Shown: positions 10,671 through 23,500 of the stretch, one piece after another
Position numbering within the stretch: the stretch's first letter is position 1
Layout: every line of letters starts with the position of its first letter
NCBI RefSeq assembly: GCF_026151205.1
Contig: NC_087075.1
Location: 14,893,628-14,957,627, forward strand
DNA from: Bolinopsis microptera
Lineage: Eukaryota > Ctenophora > Tentaculata > Lobata > Bolinopsidae
Length of the DNA stretch: 64,000 nucleotides
Direction: 5' to 3'
Program-made: the position numbers and the translations under genes
The notes under the pieces: model-generated
What the model was told of the DNA's origin: nothing
What the model saw: the letters and a program-made list of their open reading frames with translations, nothing else
The model's database searches: none

Positions 10671-10782
10671 TCCCGTACACCTAATACATTCTAAGGACAT
10701 GTACAACAGTAAGATGTACTGAGGTGACACTGCTCACGCAAGTTTAGCCGCCAGAGTCCTCCTCATAAACCCTGGAAAACAG
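10671..10782 (+). CDS. RRP5-like exon E8 (S1 domain 3, second part)
   Basis: The consensus acceptor is cctaacag|GGGCTCC and the donor AACAAG|gtgag. It encodes WGSVHLIHLKDMYNSKSVLE, then VYPAKRKLAARVLLINPENK. FLGVSW-GSVHLIHL spans the E7-E8 junction and lines up without gaps with the [F]-L-x-x-x-x-G-x-V-x-x-x-H-L segment of RRP5 repeat 3. K-L-x-A-R-V-L-x-[IV]-[ND]-P is the usual fourth strand. The splice needs four G at the acceptor, seen only at 32171; the other units show two or three. Equivalents: 3477-3597, 17824-17946, 25021-25137, 32171-32292, 39341-39460 and 46537-46649. Confidence 0.75.
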
Positions 10783-10914
10783 GTGGAGTTGTACCCTGTC
10801 TGATGATGCTATAGTTCCTTTTAGTAGATAAATTAAGGATTTAACTGTGTGATAAGGAACACCAATTTCTACTGTAGCTACTCCACTAAATATTTGGTAG
10901 AAGTTGTAAACATA

Positions 10915-11005
10915 ATGTAACAGTGTAAATCTTTGTAAATGTAACAGTGTAAATGTAAACATGTAAATCATTGCAAATGTAACAGTGTTTATGTAACCAG
11001 TGTTA
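10915..11005 (+). repeat. TAACAGTGTAAATCATTGTAAATG-type intronic repeat
   Basis: Degenerate repeats of TAACAGTG and TAAATCATTG(T/C)AAATG motifs end one splice acceptor short of E9. The same block lies at about 3735-3830, 18072-18170, 25272-25362, 32425-32518, 39588-39680 and 46784-46876. Confidence 0.75.
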
Positions 11006-11015
11006 CCACTCTCAG

Positions 11016-11147
11016 ACAGTGCTGTGAGTACATTGAACTGCCATGTAACCATGAGACACCCTGCTACCAACTAAAGAAGGTGATTGTGGTGGAGAGTTAG
11101 GTTCAGGGTTACTAAGCGTGGGGTGTAGTCCTCAACTTGTGATGACG
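11016..11147 (+). CDS. RRP5-like exon E9 (end of S1 domain 3, start of domain 4)
   Basis: The acceptor is ctcag|ACAGTG and the donor GATGACG|gtcagt. It encodes TVLLSTLNCHVTMETPCYQL, then KKGDVVEDVEVVRVTKRGVY, then VSLDDG. [TV]-V-x-L-S-T-L closes repeat 3, and K-K-G-D-V-V-x-x-V-x-V-V-R-V-T-K-R-G-V-Y opens repeat 4. The frame requires the gga in ccatggagac seen in several units; where one g is lost a stop follows. The donor GT is itself the first bases of the 19-bp minisatellite. Equivalents: 3838-3972, 18181-18318, 25373-25501, 32529-32667, 39692-39825 and 46890-47034. Confidence 0.75.
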
Positions 11148-11984
11148 GTCAGTAGTCCTGTACTTCATCAGTATTCTGTAGTTTAGTCAGTAGCATGTAG
11201 TTCATCAGTAGTCTGTAGTTCAGTCAGTAGTCCTGTAGTTCAGTCAGTAGTCTGTAGTTCAGTCCCAGTAGTCTGTAGTCCAGTCGTAATCTGTACTTCA
11301 GTCCAGTAGTCTGTACTTCAGTCAGTAGTCCTGTAGTTCAGTCAGATAGTCTGTAGTTCAGTCAGTAGTCTGTACTTCAGTCAGTAGTCTGTACGTCAGT
11401 CCAGTAGTCCTGATAGTTCTGTCAGTAGTCTGTAGTTCAGTCAGTAGTCTGTACGTCAGTCATAGACTGTATTCAGTCCCAGTATGTCTGACTTCAGTCA
11501 GTAGTCTGTAGTTCAGTCAGTAGTCTGAGTTCAGTCCAGTAGTCTGTACTCCAGTCAGTAGTCTGTAGTCAGTCAGTAGTCTGTAGTTCAGTCAGTAGTC
11601 CTGTAGTTCAGGTCAGTAGTCTGTACTTCAGTCAGTAGTCTGTACTTCAGGTCAGGTAGTCTGTAGTTTCAGTCAGGATCTGTTTTAGTTCAGTCAGTAG
11701 TCTTAGTTTAGTCAGTATCTGTATTTCAGGTCAGAGTCTGTACTTCAGTCAGTAGTCTGTACTTCAGTTCGAGTAGTCTGTGACTTCAGTCAGTAGTCTG
11801 TACTCAGTCAGTAGTCGTGAAGGTTCAGTCAGTAGTCCTGTACTTCAGTCAGTAGTCTGTACTTCAGTCAGTCTAGTCTGTACTCAGTCAAGTCTGTAGT
11901 TCAGTCAGTATCTGAACTTCAGTCAGTAGTCTGTAGTTTAGTCAGTAGTCTGGATTCTGGTCAGTAGTCTGTAGTTCAGTCAGT

Positions 11985-12021
<37 letters not shown>

Positions 12022-12620
12022 ATGTAGTTCAGTCAGTAGTCTGTATTCGTCAGTAGTCTGTTAGTTCAGTTCAGTAGTCTGTACTTCAGTCAGTAGTCCT
12101 TACTTCAGTCAGAGTCTGTACTCAGTCAGTAGTCTGTACGTTTCAGTCAGTAGTCTGTACTCATCAGTAGTCTGTAGTTCAGTCAGTAGTCTGTACTTCA
12201 GTCAGTAGTCTGTAGTTTAGTCAGTAGCATGTAGTTCAGTCAGTAGTCTGAGTTCAGTCAGGAGTCTGTAGTTCAGTCAATCTGTAGTTATCAGTCAGTG
12301 AGTCTGTAGTTCATTCAGTAGTCTGTACTTCAGTCAAGTATCCTGTACTCTTCGGTTCAGTAGTCTGTACTTCAGTCAGTAGTCTGTAGTTTCAGTCAGT
12401 AGTCTGTATTCAGTCATAGTCTGTACTTCTTCAGTAGTCGTACTTCAGGTCCGTAGTCTGTAGTTCATCATAGTCGGTGTACTTCAGTCCGTAGTTCTGT
12501 ACTTCAGTCAGTAGTCTGTAGTTCAGTTTTCAGTCAGGAGTCTGCAGTTCCCAGTCAGTTAGTCTGTAGTTAGTCAGTAGTCTGTATTCATCATATAGTC
12601 TGTACGTCAGTCTAGTCAGT
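11148..12620 (+). repeat. 19-bp minisatellite, unit B
   Basis: Same 19-bp unit. The gtagcatgtagtt marker is at about 11190 and 12220. A run of 35 C (11987-12021) replaces part of one repeat and occurs in no other unit, which suggests a read artefact. Confidence 0.95.
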
Positions 12621-13426
12621 CTTTATATCACCTTGTATTAATACTGCCGTGTATGAACCCTCGAGACCTCATGCTATGGGGCAATAGAATGATAATGAAC
12701 TAAACTGAATAGGATTATATCGTATAACTGATAGTGAATACGAAAGTTTTTAGTTATTGATGTTGCCACTACCCCCCCCCCCCCGAGGCAGTACTCTGCA
12801 TTCACGCCTAAAATGTTTAATTACAATCAATTTAAAGATATACACACAACATAAATATAATAACACTATTAGGGAATAAAATAGTGCTTATCTCTTACAT
12901 GATTTAGAACAGTAATACAGAGTCTGAAAGAATGTCACAGATTATCTTATCAGGAAAATGGCAGTGAAATTGTTGGATGGCGTGTAGCATGACAAATACC
13001 TCGAAGATAGTCATATTTCGTTCTGCTATAAAAGTTTGTGTTTCGTTGCTGTACTTCCCGCAACTTTCTAATCACACCTTTTATCACACTTCCTAAACCT
13101 GGGCAACGTAGGCGACTGTGGAGGGTGGGTATTCTGATTATACGCAAATATGTCACGTGAACATTCTAAACAGTTGTAATTAATTTTAGCACGAATATTA
13201 AACAACCGAAATCAACTCCTGAGTATGGCCTCAGATAGACTCTTTGTAATTTTTGGCTCGTCGATATCAGGCTGGTGATTTTCATTCAGCATCGTGGTAT
13301 TTTTCTTCAAATTTACACATGAGTAGAACGCAATTTGTCCGCCCAAAATTTCCCTGATAACTGCCGTGGATTTCCTGAGTGTGGATATTGATTAAATACA
13401 GATTCTTTTAAAAATTGTATTTTCAG

Positions 13427-16400
13427 AAAGAAAAAGTAGAGCATATTCTCGGAAAAATCCATGAGCCAAAAAGTCTTAAAGATGATCTATTTCTGATCTG
13501 GGAAAACCATGGAAGATCTTACATACAAGGTAAACGAAAACACATTTATGTGTTAATTATATAATTGATTACAGTTAACCCGGCCTCCGGCCGGGATATC
13601 ACTGCCGCAGTTCAAAAGGGTAGATTAATTACCCGCTGAGTCAAAACCCGGATAGGCGAGCAATCTATTCGGAGTGCCCTCACGTATCCAATAGTAATGC
13701 TTAAAAGATAGTAATTCTTAATGAATAATCAATAGAATTTAACCCTTAACACATGCACCACCACCAGGCCTATCATATTTGTGAACAGGCATTACATTGT
13801 CGTATGAAAGTAAGAAACTCTCTCTACAGTCCAAACAGACCGTTTGAGCACTCCCTCCCCAATAAGTTTAATAGTATTATATGACCCATGTAATCTATAC
13901 GCCATTAATATATACCTACATATCAGAGAGGAGAGCTAGCCCCGTAACTCTTGCAGTCTCGTCAAGCCTTTATGTAACATATTTTGGGTACAAACCATCA
14001 ATAACCCACATTACCACCGGCCCGATTTTTATAAAATTTGCTTATTGCTTCGGTCAGAGTTTTGTCGCACCTATACCGAAAAACCAGTCCGTACTATTAC
14101 CGTTTTTTTTGTATAACCGTTTCGAAATTACACACAGACACACACACAGACACACACACAGACACACACACATTCTGGTGTTTGATTAAGTTGAAAAATA
14201 CAACTTGCTAGACCTGGACCTTTGTATCGTCTACATTTGGCACTAATCAAAATATCACTCTCTAACAACATTTTAATGTGGATATACTGTTTTTAGAAAC
14301 GGTCCCCTGTAATGCTGATGCTCGTGTTGTTTCTGAAGTTGTGAGGTTGAATGTGATGAACGCTGCCCAATTGGCTTGACTGGCTTTATCATAGGTAATG
14401 TGTATATGCATTTCTATGTTAAATTGTATGTGTGGCACCAAATAGCTGTGAAATAGATCTAGCTAAAGATAAAATTTTGATAACAAATTAAGTGCAATGT
14501 TAAATGCATACCTAATGAAAAAGGAAATGAAGAAACAGATGTAAAGTAATTTATATCAATATTGAATACTTGTGTTGAGCCATATCTAATTATTACATAA
14601 TATGTCGAGGTACTGATATCAGCGAGGATTAACAGTGTTACGATAACAAACGCTAAGGTGACGAGAAGCAGAAGGTGAAGAGGATAGTTTTCCTCTGTTT
14701 GTAAATTTGGAAGAAGAGAAATGTACATACAGAACGGTGGGGCGTGAGAGTTCACCACCTGTTCTATACTCAAGACTCATAGATTCGAACTAAATTAATC
14801 ATTAACAATTTCCTAAACAGCCTTCTTTTGAACATCAATTTAGTAATTAAGCCACCTATAACATAGTATCTCTACTCTTAAGCACCTGTAAGTTCCACTT
14901 CATTTCGAGGAACTGAGACCTTGTGACGTGTATCAGTGGGAAACAGTCTTATCCTCCTGCTCGTTGTTAGATGTATTACTGTTGACAAGACACGCAAACT
15001 CAACCTCACCACCAAACCGGAGATAGTGAACGTTTTCTGTCAAGCAAGCAGACGATATCAACCAGAATATGGTAGGTGATTTCATTCGTTTTAAAGGACT
15101 AGTACCACCTTTACTTCTTCATAAGAATATCTTTGTGTAGTATGAAAATGTGTTCAATGTTGCTTTATTAGCCGAACCCTTATTTCCGGTAGGTTTTTCA
15201 TCTTAAAAAATACTTAATGATTGGTGGGCCCACCCTATTTTAAAACCAAAAATCAGTTTTAGGATTATCCTGATAGTTGAAGTTGTAACATTAAATACAG
15301 TGCTACAAGGAGTCATCCGATGTTGAAGAGTACGGTACATGGTGAACGGGGAGTCAAGGAGTAACAGCCTTCCGCAACAAAGAGTGCAGTGCTCCCTGAA
15401 GAAGTGTGCTATTGTCCGGGTGGTGGCAATACGGTTACGATGCAACCTTATTTAGGTGAGTGTGTTATTAAATTGTGCAGCCCCGGGGATATTAAATTGT
15501 TTTTATTTCCTCTCTCCAGATTGAGATTGAGAATAATACAATAATAAGTTTGACTCATATCATAATCTCTGAAATTTCTGTGCAATTCTAAGAAGAATTA
15601 CGTGAGTTATGTAAAGGTCGCGTATGGCACTTTACTTCTGGGCCACTCTGTTATAAATTGGGTACTCTGGCGAGTGGTTAGTCAGGGTCATACATTATAA
15701 TTAAAAATTTTAATTTTAGCAGTGAGATAAATTATTAATCATCTTCTTATTAACTTGTCCTAATTTACACAGTCTAATTAACACAAGGACTGTAACGCGG
15801 TAAGGGATAAAGCACCATTTCGGAGAAAACAGTAACCACGTTTTCTCTTCTCTGACGCAGTTCCCTTGTTAATATCACCGTTTTTAAGAAAACGGCTGCT
15901 AACTGACTGAGATGTACCTTCCTTGGGGTATCCCTGGAGGTACTCTTCCACTTAGGCTGTTATTTGCTGTGGGTGATGCAACGTCAATTAATGTAATATC
16001 ATAAAGAACCCCAACTGACATTGACATTAATTGACATTAATTGACATTAATTGACATTAATGACATAAATGACATAATTGACATTAATTGACATTATCGA
16101 ATAAATATTCAAGATATTCACGTCTATTTAAGTTAGATCGGTTCAAAAAAACAAATGTCCTTAAATAATTATGAGTAGATTCTTATCTGTTGATCCTTAG
16201 TTCAAAGACCACCAAAAAAATTTCAGCTCCAATCTCGTCCATCTTCGTCCCACCGGGCCACGCCCATATTTTTATTGTTTCTTATACCGGTAAAAAATCT
16301 AGAAATCGGCTTTTTTTAGTATGAAGGAGTATGTTAGCTGTTAAAAAATTCGTTATTCAAAATAAATTCAATGAAGGCATTTCGTTGAATGTGGGTTTTA

Positions 16401-18318
16401 AGTTCTGATGATGTGGAGGAACCACGGCCCTTGGATGGCCAAGAGCCCATTTAAAAAGAAAATTAAAATTTCCGGAACGTATTATTTTTAGTTTTATTGT
16501 TTAATGATCTGAATTTTTTCACATTTCACATTCCATATGTGATAGTAAGTGAATAAATTGAGATGATATAAACAGTTCTAAAGTGCTAAAATCTGGTAGA
16601 ACACATAAATCTCTGGTCGAAAAAATTCATGTCAATTAATGTCAGTATTCCAAACTTTTGGCAAACTGACATTAATTACTTAATTGACATTATTGACATA
16701 ATTGACATTAATTGACATTAATTGACGTTGCATCCCCGTTTTGGCTAGAGTAGGAAACCGACCGGTCTAAGGTTTTGCTGCCGGACAGAAAAGACCGATA
16801 GTTCGGTTTGTCGTCATTTTTCCGGGCGGAACCGGGGTAATAGAAGAAGTAATTAAGGCTGCCGGAAAATTGAGATTAATCCTTGTTGTGGGTTTTATCA
16901 ATTATAATATTAAAAGCCATGTGGACACAATGAGAAAGTGCTTACAGTCCGACTAACTGTGTTCACGGCCCTATTTTCAAATTTCAACCAAACTTCTGCG
17001 CTGTGAGCAGCAGTCACTTGTATGATTATGTTGGCGAGCTGCGCAGAGGTCACTGATTGATCTGCTGTATAGCGAAGCTAGAAACGAGTTGGAATAAAAA
17101 TCAAAACATTGCAAGAATTCACTGCGCCTTCCTAGCACGAAATGTACAAATTATGGCTCAGTAGTAAAGCCCAAGATCCAGCAGCCAGGCAGCTCTTATA
17201 AGTTCGGGGCGTCAATATAACCGAGGATAATGTCCAAAGTTTTTAATGGCATGATGGCCTTTGTTTTAATCCTTGAACATGTAAGGGAGTTAGCAACGGT
17301 TTTGTTTACCACAATATAGCAGGGACCCTCTGGGCTCTGCTTGAAATGCTCATGAAGTAAAGCATAAATGGTAGCTGTTTTGACTCTAACCCACTCAAAA
17401 ATCTCACATCAACGGTCTTGAAACATTCGCTGACAGATAACAGCGACCGGGAGGCGTGGAATTTACGGTCACTGAGAGCAATGGACTGGATCCCCTTATA
17501 AGATTTTGACAGAAATATTATACATTTAGGAACACTAAAAAGAAATGTCCTGTTGAATATCCGGCCAAATTTGAACCGACCGCACCGACCGGGACGGAGA
17601 ATTAAAGGCCGAATATCCGGCTGAACCGATTCAGCAGCCGGATATTCGGTCAGTTCCAATGCTAGAGGAGCTTTATTCTACTATGGCCATGGAATATTTC
17701 TTCTTCTGGCTATTAAATATATACTGTTTACTTAAAAACTTACTATGTGTTATTTTTATCGCGATGTTTTCTTTTATTCACAACTAACTAATCCCCGTTT
17801 GAAACCCTGAATATCCCTAACAGGGCTCCGTACACCTAATACATCTGAAGGACATGTACAACAGTAAGAGTGTACTGAGGGTGTACCCTGCTAAACGCGA
17901 AGTTAGCCGGCCAGAGTCCATCCTCTCTTTAACCCTGAAAACAAAGGTGAGTTGTACCCTGTCTTGATGATGCTATGTTCATTTTAGTAGATAAATTTAA
18001 GGATTTACTGTGTGATAAGTACCATTCTCTACTGTAGCTACTCACTAGAATAATTTTGAGTTAGAAAGTTGTAACATAATGTAACAGTGTAAATCATTGT
18101 AACATGTAACAGTGTAAATGTAACATTGGTAAATCATTTCAAATGTACAAGTGTTAATGTAACAGTGTTACAACTCACAGACAGTGCTGTTTGAGAACAT
18201 TGAACGCCATGTAACCATGGAGACACCCTGCTACCACTAAGAAAGGGTGATGTGGTGAGGATGTGGAGGTGTGGTCAGGTTACGAACCGTGGGGGGTATG
18301 TCTCGTTCATTGATGACG
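13427..18318 (+). pseudogene. RRP5/PDCD11-like partial gene copy, unit C
   Basis: Exons: E1 13427-13529, E2 14297-14394, E3 14610-14682, E4 14910-15071, E5 15301-15455, E6 15520-15601, E7 15788-15936, E8 17824-17946, E9 18181-18318. Copy-specific damage: the E3 and E4 acceptors read cgag|g instead of tag|g or cag|g, the first G of E5 is missing, and the E7 donor reads ctg|gagg. Exon order, exon sizes and intron sizes match unit B, so this copy is complete in structure although no exon pair joins in frame as written. Confidence 0.72.
16751..17659. mobile_element. hAT-type miniature element, unit C
   Basis: The same element as in unit B in the same intron. The left end is preceded by ggctagag and the right end followed by tgctagag. 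It is about 909 bp after small deletions. Confidence 0.78.
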
Positions 18319-19757
18319 TTCAGTAGTCTGGACTTCAGCAGTAGTCTGTAGTTAGTCAGTAGCATGTAGTTTCAGTCCAGTAGTCCTGTAGTGTCAGTCC
18401 ATAGTCTGTAGTTCCATTCAGTAGTCGGTAGTTCAGTCGTAGTCTGTAGTTGCAGTCAGTAGTCCGGTACTTCAGTCAGTAGTCTGTACTTCAGTCAGTA
18501 GCTGTAGTTCGAGTCAGTATCTGTAGTTCAGTCAGTAGTCTTGTACTTCAGTCAGAGTCTGTACTTCAGTCAAGCGGTAGTTCAGTCAGTAGTCTGTATG
18601 CATAAGTCATTAGTCTGTACTTAGTCCTAGTCTGTACTTTCTGTCAGTAGTCTGGTACTTCAGTCAGTATCAGTATGTTCAGTCAGTAGTCGTAGTTAGT
18701 CAGTAGTCTGTACTTCCAGTCAGTAGTCTGTACTTCAGTCAGTAGCTGTAGTTCAGTCAGTAGTCCTGTAGTTCAGTCCAGTAGTCTGTACTTCAGTCAG
18801 TAGTCTGACTTCAGTCAGTAGTCTGTAGTTCAGTCAGTAGTCTGTAGTTTCAGTCAGTAGTCCTGTAGTTAGTCAGTAGTCTGTAGTTCAGTCAGTAGTC
18901 TGGTACTTCAGTCAGTATCTGTACTTCAGTCAGTAGTCCTGTACTTCAGCAGTAGTCTGTAACTTCAGTCAGTAGTCTGTAGTTCAGCTCAGGAGTCTGT
19001 ACTTCATCAGTAGTCTGTACTCCAGTCAGGAGTCTGTACTTCAGTCAGTAGTCAGGTAGTTCAGTCAGTAGTCCTGTACTATCAGTCAGTAGTGCGTATG
19101 GTTTAGTCAGTAGCAGTAGTTCAGTCAGTAGTGGTAGTTCAGTCAGTATCTGTAGTTCATCAGTAGTCCTGTAGTTTCAGGTCAGTGTCCTGTAGTTCAG
19201 TCAGTAGTCTGTACTTCAGTCCAGTAGTCTGTACTTCTGTCAGTAGTCCCTGTACTGCTCAGTCAGTATCTGTACTTCAGTCATTCTGGTACTTCAGTCA
19301 GTAGTCTTAGTTCAGGTCATAAAGTCTGACTTCAGGTCAGTAGTCTGTAGTTTAGTCGGGGGAGTAGCATGTAGTTCAAGTCAGTAGTCTGAAGTTCAGT
19401 CAGTAGTCGTAGTTCAGGAGTCCAGTAATCCTGTAGTTCAGGTCAGTGTCTGTAGTTCAGTCAGTGATCGTACTTCAGTCCAGTATCTGAGTACTTCAGT
19501 CAGAAGTCAGTAACTTCAGTCAGTAGTCTGTAGTTCAGTCAGTAGTCGTAGTTCATCCCGTCGTCAGTACTTCAGTCAGTAGTCTGTACTTCATCAGTAG
19601 TCCTTTAGTTCAGTCATAGTCTTAACTTTCAGTCAGTAGTCTGTACTTCAGTCAGTAGTCTGTAGTTTCAGTCAGATATCCTGAAGTCAGTCGTAGTCTG
19701 TAGTTTAGTCAGTATCTGTAGTTCAGTCAGTAGTTGTACTTCAGTCTAGTCACAGTC
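18319..19757 (+). repeat. 19-bp minisatellite, unit C
   Basis: Same 19-bp unit and the same early position of the gcatgtagtt marker (about 18360). The later marker near 19100 and 19365 is slightly disturbed. Length is within 35 bp of the neighbouring copies. Confidence 0.95.
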
Positions 19758-20555
19758 TTTATATAACTTGTATTAATACTGCCGTGTATGAACCTCGAGA
19801 CCTCATGCTATGGTCAATATGAATGATCTGAACAAAAATGAATTTGATTAATATCGTATAAATGATAGTGAATACGAAAGTTTTTTAGTTTATTGATGGA
19901 TTGCACTACCCCGAGGCAGTACTCTCATGAACGCCTTAAAATGTTAATTACAATCAATTTAAAAAGATATAGCACACATACATAAATATTATAACACTAT
20001 TAGGGAATGAAAATAGTTCTTATCTCTTACATTAATTTAAACATTAATACAGAGGTCTGAAAGTATGTCACAGATATCTTTACAGGCAATGGCAGTGAAA
20101 TTGTTGATGGCGTGTAGCATTTTAAAATACCTCGAAGATAGTCCATATTTCTTTCTGGCGATAAAAGTTTTGTGTTTCGATGCTGTACTTCCCGCAACTT
20201 TAATCACACCTTTATCACACTTCCTAAACCTGGGCAACGTAGCGAACTGTGGAGTGTGGTATTCCGATTACCAAATATGCACGTGAACATCTAACAGTTT
20301 GTAATTAGTTAAGCACGATATTAAAACACCGACATCAACTCCTGAGTATGCCGTCAGATAGACTCTTGTGTAATTTGTGGCTCGTCGATATCTGCTGTTG
20401 ATTTTCATGCCAGCATCGGTGACGATTTTTCTGGTCAAATTTACACATGAGTAGAACCACTTTGTTCCGCGCCAAAAATTTTCCTGAAACTGGCCGTGGT
20501 TTCTGAGTGTGGATATTGATTAAATACAGAATTCTTTAAAAAATTGTATTTTCAT

Positions 20556-23500
20556 AAAAGAAAAAGTAAGCATATAGTCTCGGAAAAATCCATAGCCAAA
20601 AAGTCTAAAGATGATTCGATTTCTGATCTGGGAAAACCATGTGGGAAGATCTTACATACAAGGTAAACGATCTAGAACACATTATTGTTTATTATATAAT
20701 ATTACTAGTGTAACCACGGCCTACGGCCGGGATTTTTCACTGCCGCAGTTAAAAAGGTAGGAGTAATACCCTGAGGTCAAAACCCGGATTAGTCGAGCAA
20801 TTCTATTCGGAGTGCCCTCACGTAATCCAATAGTATGCTTAAAAGATAGTATTTCTTAATATAATAATCCAATAGAAATTAACCCTTAACACATCACAAC
20901 AAGCCATGCCTATCATATTTGTGAACCAGCATTACATTGTCGTATGAAAGTATGAACTCTCCTCTACAGTCCTAACAGCCCGTTTGAGCACTCCCATCCC
21001 CTAATAAGTTTATAGTATTTATATGACCATGTAATATATACGCCATGTAATAGATAACGGCTACATAATGCAGAGAGAGAGCTAGCCGCCGTTACTCTGT
21101 CCGTTCTTCTCAACCATTTTTTATGTAACATATTTTGTGGTACCAAAACCGAATCAATAAAACCACTTAACCACCGGCCGAGTTTATAAAAGTTTCTTAT
21201 GGCTTCGCAGAGTTTTTTCGCACGGAGTTACCGAAAAAACCAGTCCCGTAACATTACCGTAGTTTTTTGTATCACCGTCGGAATTACACCCAGACACACA
21301 CACAGACATCACTCACAGACACACACACATTCTGGTGTTATGAAGTTGAAAATTACACGTTGCTATGACCTGACCTATTGTATCGTCTCATTGGCACAAA
21401 TCCAAATATCACACTCTAACAACATATTAATGTGGATATTCTGGTTTTTTTAAGAAACCTGTCCCCTGGTATGCTGATGCTCGTGTGTTTCTGAAGTTGT
21501 GAGGTTTGATGTGTATGAACTGCCCAATGGATTTGACTGGCTTTATCAGAGTTAAATGTGAATATTATGCATTTTCTATTTTAAATTGTATGTGTGGGCA
21601 CCAAATAAGCTTGAAATTAGATCTAGCTAAGCTTAAAATATTTTGATAACAAATAAGTGCAATGTTTAAATGCATACCGTATGAAAAATGAAATGAAAAA
21701 CTAGATGAAGAAGTAATTTATATCAATATTTGAATTCTTGTGTTGAGCCATATCTAATTATTATCATAATAGGCTAGGGTACTGATATCGAGCGAGGAAT
21801 TTAACAGTGTTAGCGAGAACAAGGGAACGCTGAAGGTGACGAGGAAGCAGAACGTGAGAGGTTAGTTTTTCCCTGGTTGTAGATTTGAAGAAGGAAAATG
21901 TACTTACAGACGGTGGGCGTGAGAGTTTCACCACACTGTTCTATACTCAAACTCAGAGATTCGATACTAAATTAATCATAACAATTTCCTAACAGCCTTC
22001 TGTTGAACATCAATTTATAATGTAAGCCACCTATAACAAAGTATCTCTATTCTTTAAGCTCCTGTAAGTTCCCACTTAATTTACAGGAACTAGACCTCTG
22101 TGACGTTGTATCAGTGGGACAGGTTTCTTATCCTGCTCGGTTTGTTGATGAGTTTACTGTTGACAAGACAACGCAAACTCAACCTCACATCCAAACCGGA
22201 GATAGTGAACGTTTCTGTCTAAGCAACAGGATATCAACAAGAATATGGTAGGTGATTTCATTCGCTGTATAGGACTAGTGACCACCTTACCTTCTTCATA
22301 AAATATCTTTTTTAGTATGAAATGTTTCAATGTTGCTTTATTAGCCGAACCTTATTTCCGGAGGTTTTTTTCATCTTAAAAAATACTTTAAATGATTGTG
22401 CCACTATTTAAAACAAAAATACAGTTTTAGGATTATCTGATAGTTGAAGTGTAACATTAAAAACAGGTGCTACAAGGATCAATCCAGATGTTGAAGAGTA
22501 CGGGTACATGTGAACGTGGGAGTCAAGGGAGTAACAGCCTTCCTCAACAAGAGTGCAGTGCTCCTGAAAGTGGGATATTGTCCGGTGGTGGTCAATACGT
22601 TTAACATGGCAACCTTATTTAGGTGAGGTGTGTTATAAATTGGTGCAGCCGGGGAATAATTACATTGTTTTTATTTCTCCTCCAGAGTTTGAGAATGAAG
22701 ATACACTAATAAGGTTGACTCATATCGATAATCTCGTGAAATTTCGTGCAATTCTAAAAGAATTACGTGAGTTTATTAAAGGGTCGCGTATGGGCAGTTA
22801 CTTCTGGCAATCTGTATAATTGGTAGCTCTGAGCAGTGTAGTCAGGGTCATACCTTTATAATTAAAAATTTTTAATTTTAGCAGGGAGATAAATTATTAA
22901 TCTTCCTCTTATTACTGTCTAATAACGACAGTCTAATTAACACAGACTTACTCGGTATGGATGAAAGCACTTTCGGGAGAAACAGTAACCACGTTCTCAT
23001 TCTCTGAGACGCCAGTCACCATTGTTAATATCAACCGTTAAGAAACAGGCTGCTGAACGGAGCCTGAGATGTAGCATTCCTTGGGTTATCCGGTAGTACT
23101 CTTTCCACTTAGGGGACTGTTTTGCTTGGGGGTGATGCAACGGCAATTAATGGTCAGTATTCCTAAAAACCCCCAAACTGACATTGACTAATTGACATTA
23201 ATTGACATTAATTGACATTAATTGACATTAATTTGGAAAAAAAAAAAACAATAATTGACATTAATTGACATGTATTCGATAAAATATCAAGATATTCACG
23301 TCCTATGTAAGTTAGAATCGGTCCAAAAAACAAAATGTCCTTAAATAATTATGAGTAATGTTCGTATCTGTTTGATCCTTAGGTTCAAAGACCACCAAAA
23401 AAATTTCAGCTTCCAAATCTTCCATCGTTCGTCCCACCGCCACGCCCCTATTATATTGTTTCTTATACCGGTAAATATCTAGAAATCGGCTTTTATTAGT

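Larger units (their letters stand above)
6215..11147 (+). pseudogene. RRP5/PDCD11-like partial gene copy, unit B (reference copy)
   Basis: Nine exons are recognisable: 6215-6317, 7114-7212, 7429-7505, 7730-7885, 8117-8275, 8340-8420, 8601-8742, 10671-10782 and 11016-11147. Joined conceptually across units they give about 350 residues matching the start of RRP5 (PDCD11). RRP5 is a nucleolar U3-associated factor needed for pre-rRNA cleavage that yields 18S and 5.8S rRNA. Family members have up to 12 S1 domains followed by HAT/TPR repeats and are about 1,700-1,900 residues long. Only the linker, S1 domains 1-3 and the first strands of domain 4 are present. There is no start codon with the usual N-terminal motif, and nothing after E9 but a minisatellite. 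It is labelled pseudogene because the copy as written has indels. Those indels may be sequencing errors, and the underlying locus may be a live gene fragment. Confidence 0.75.

Noticed and set aside
11987-12021. C35 tract as a functional i-motif or G-quadruplex
   Set aside because: It is found in one unit of seven, at a place where the others have ordinary 19-bp repeats, so a sequencing artefact is more likely.
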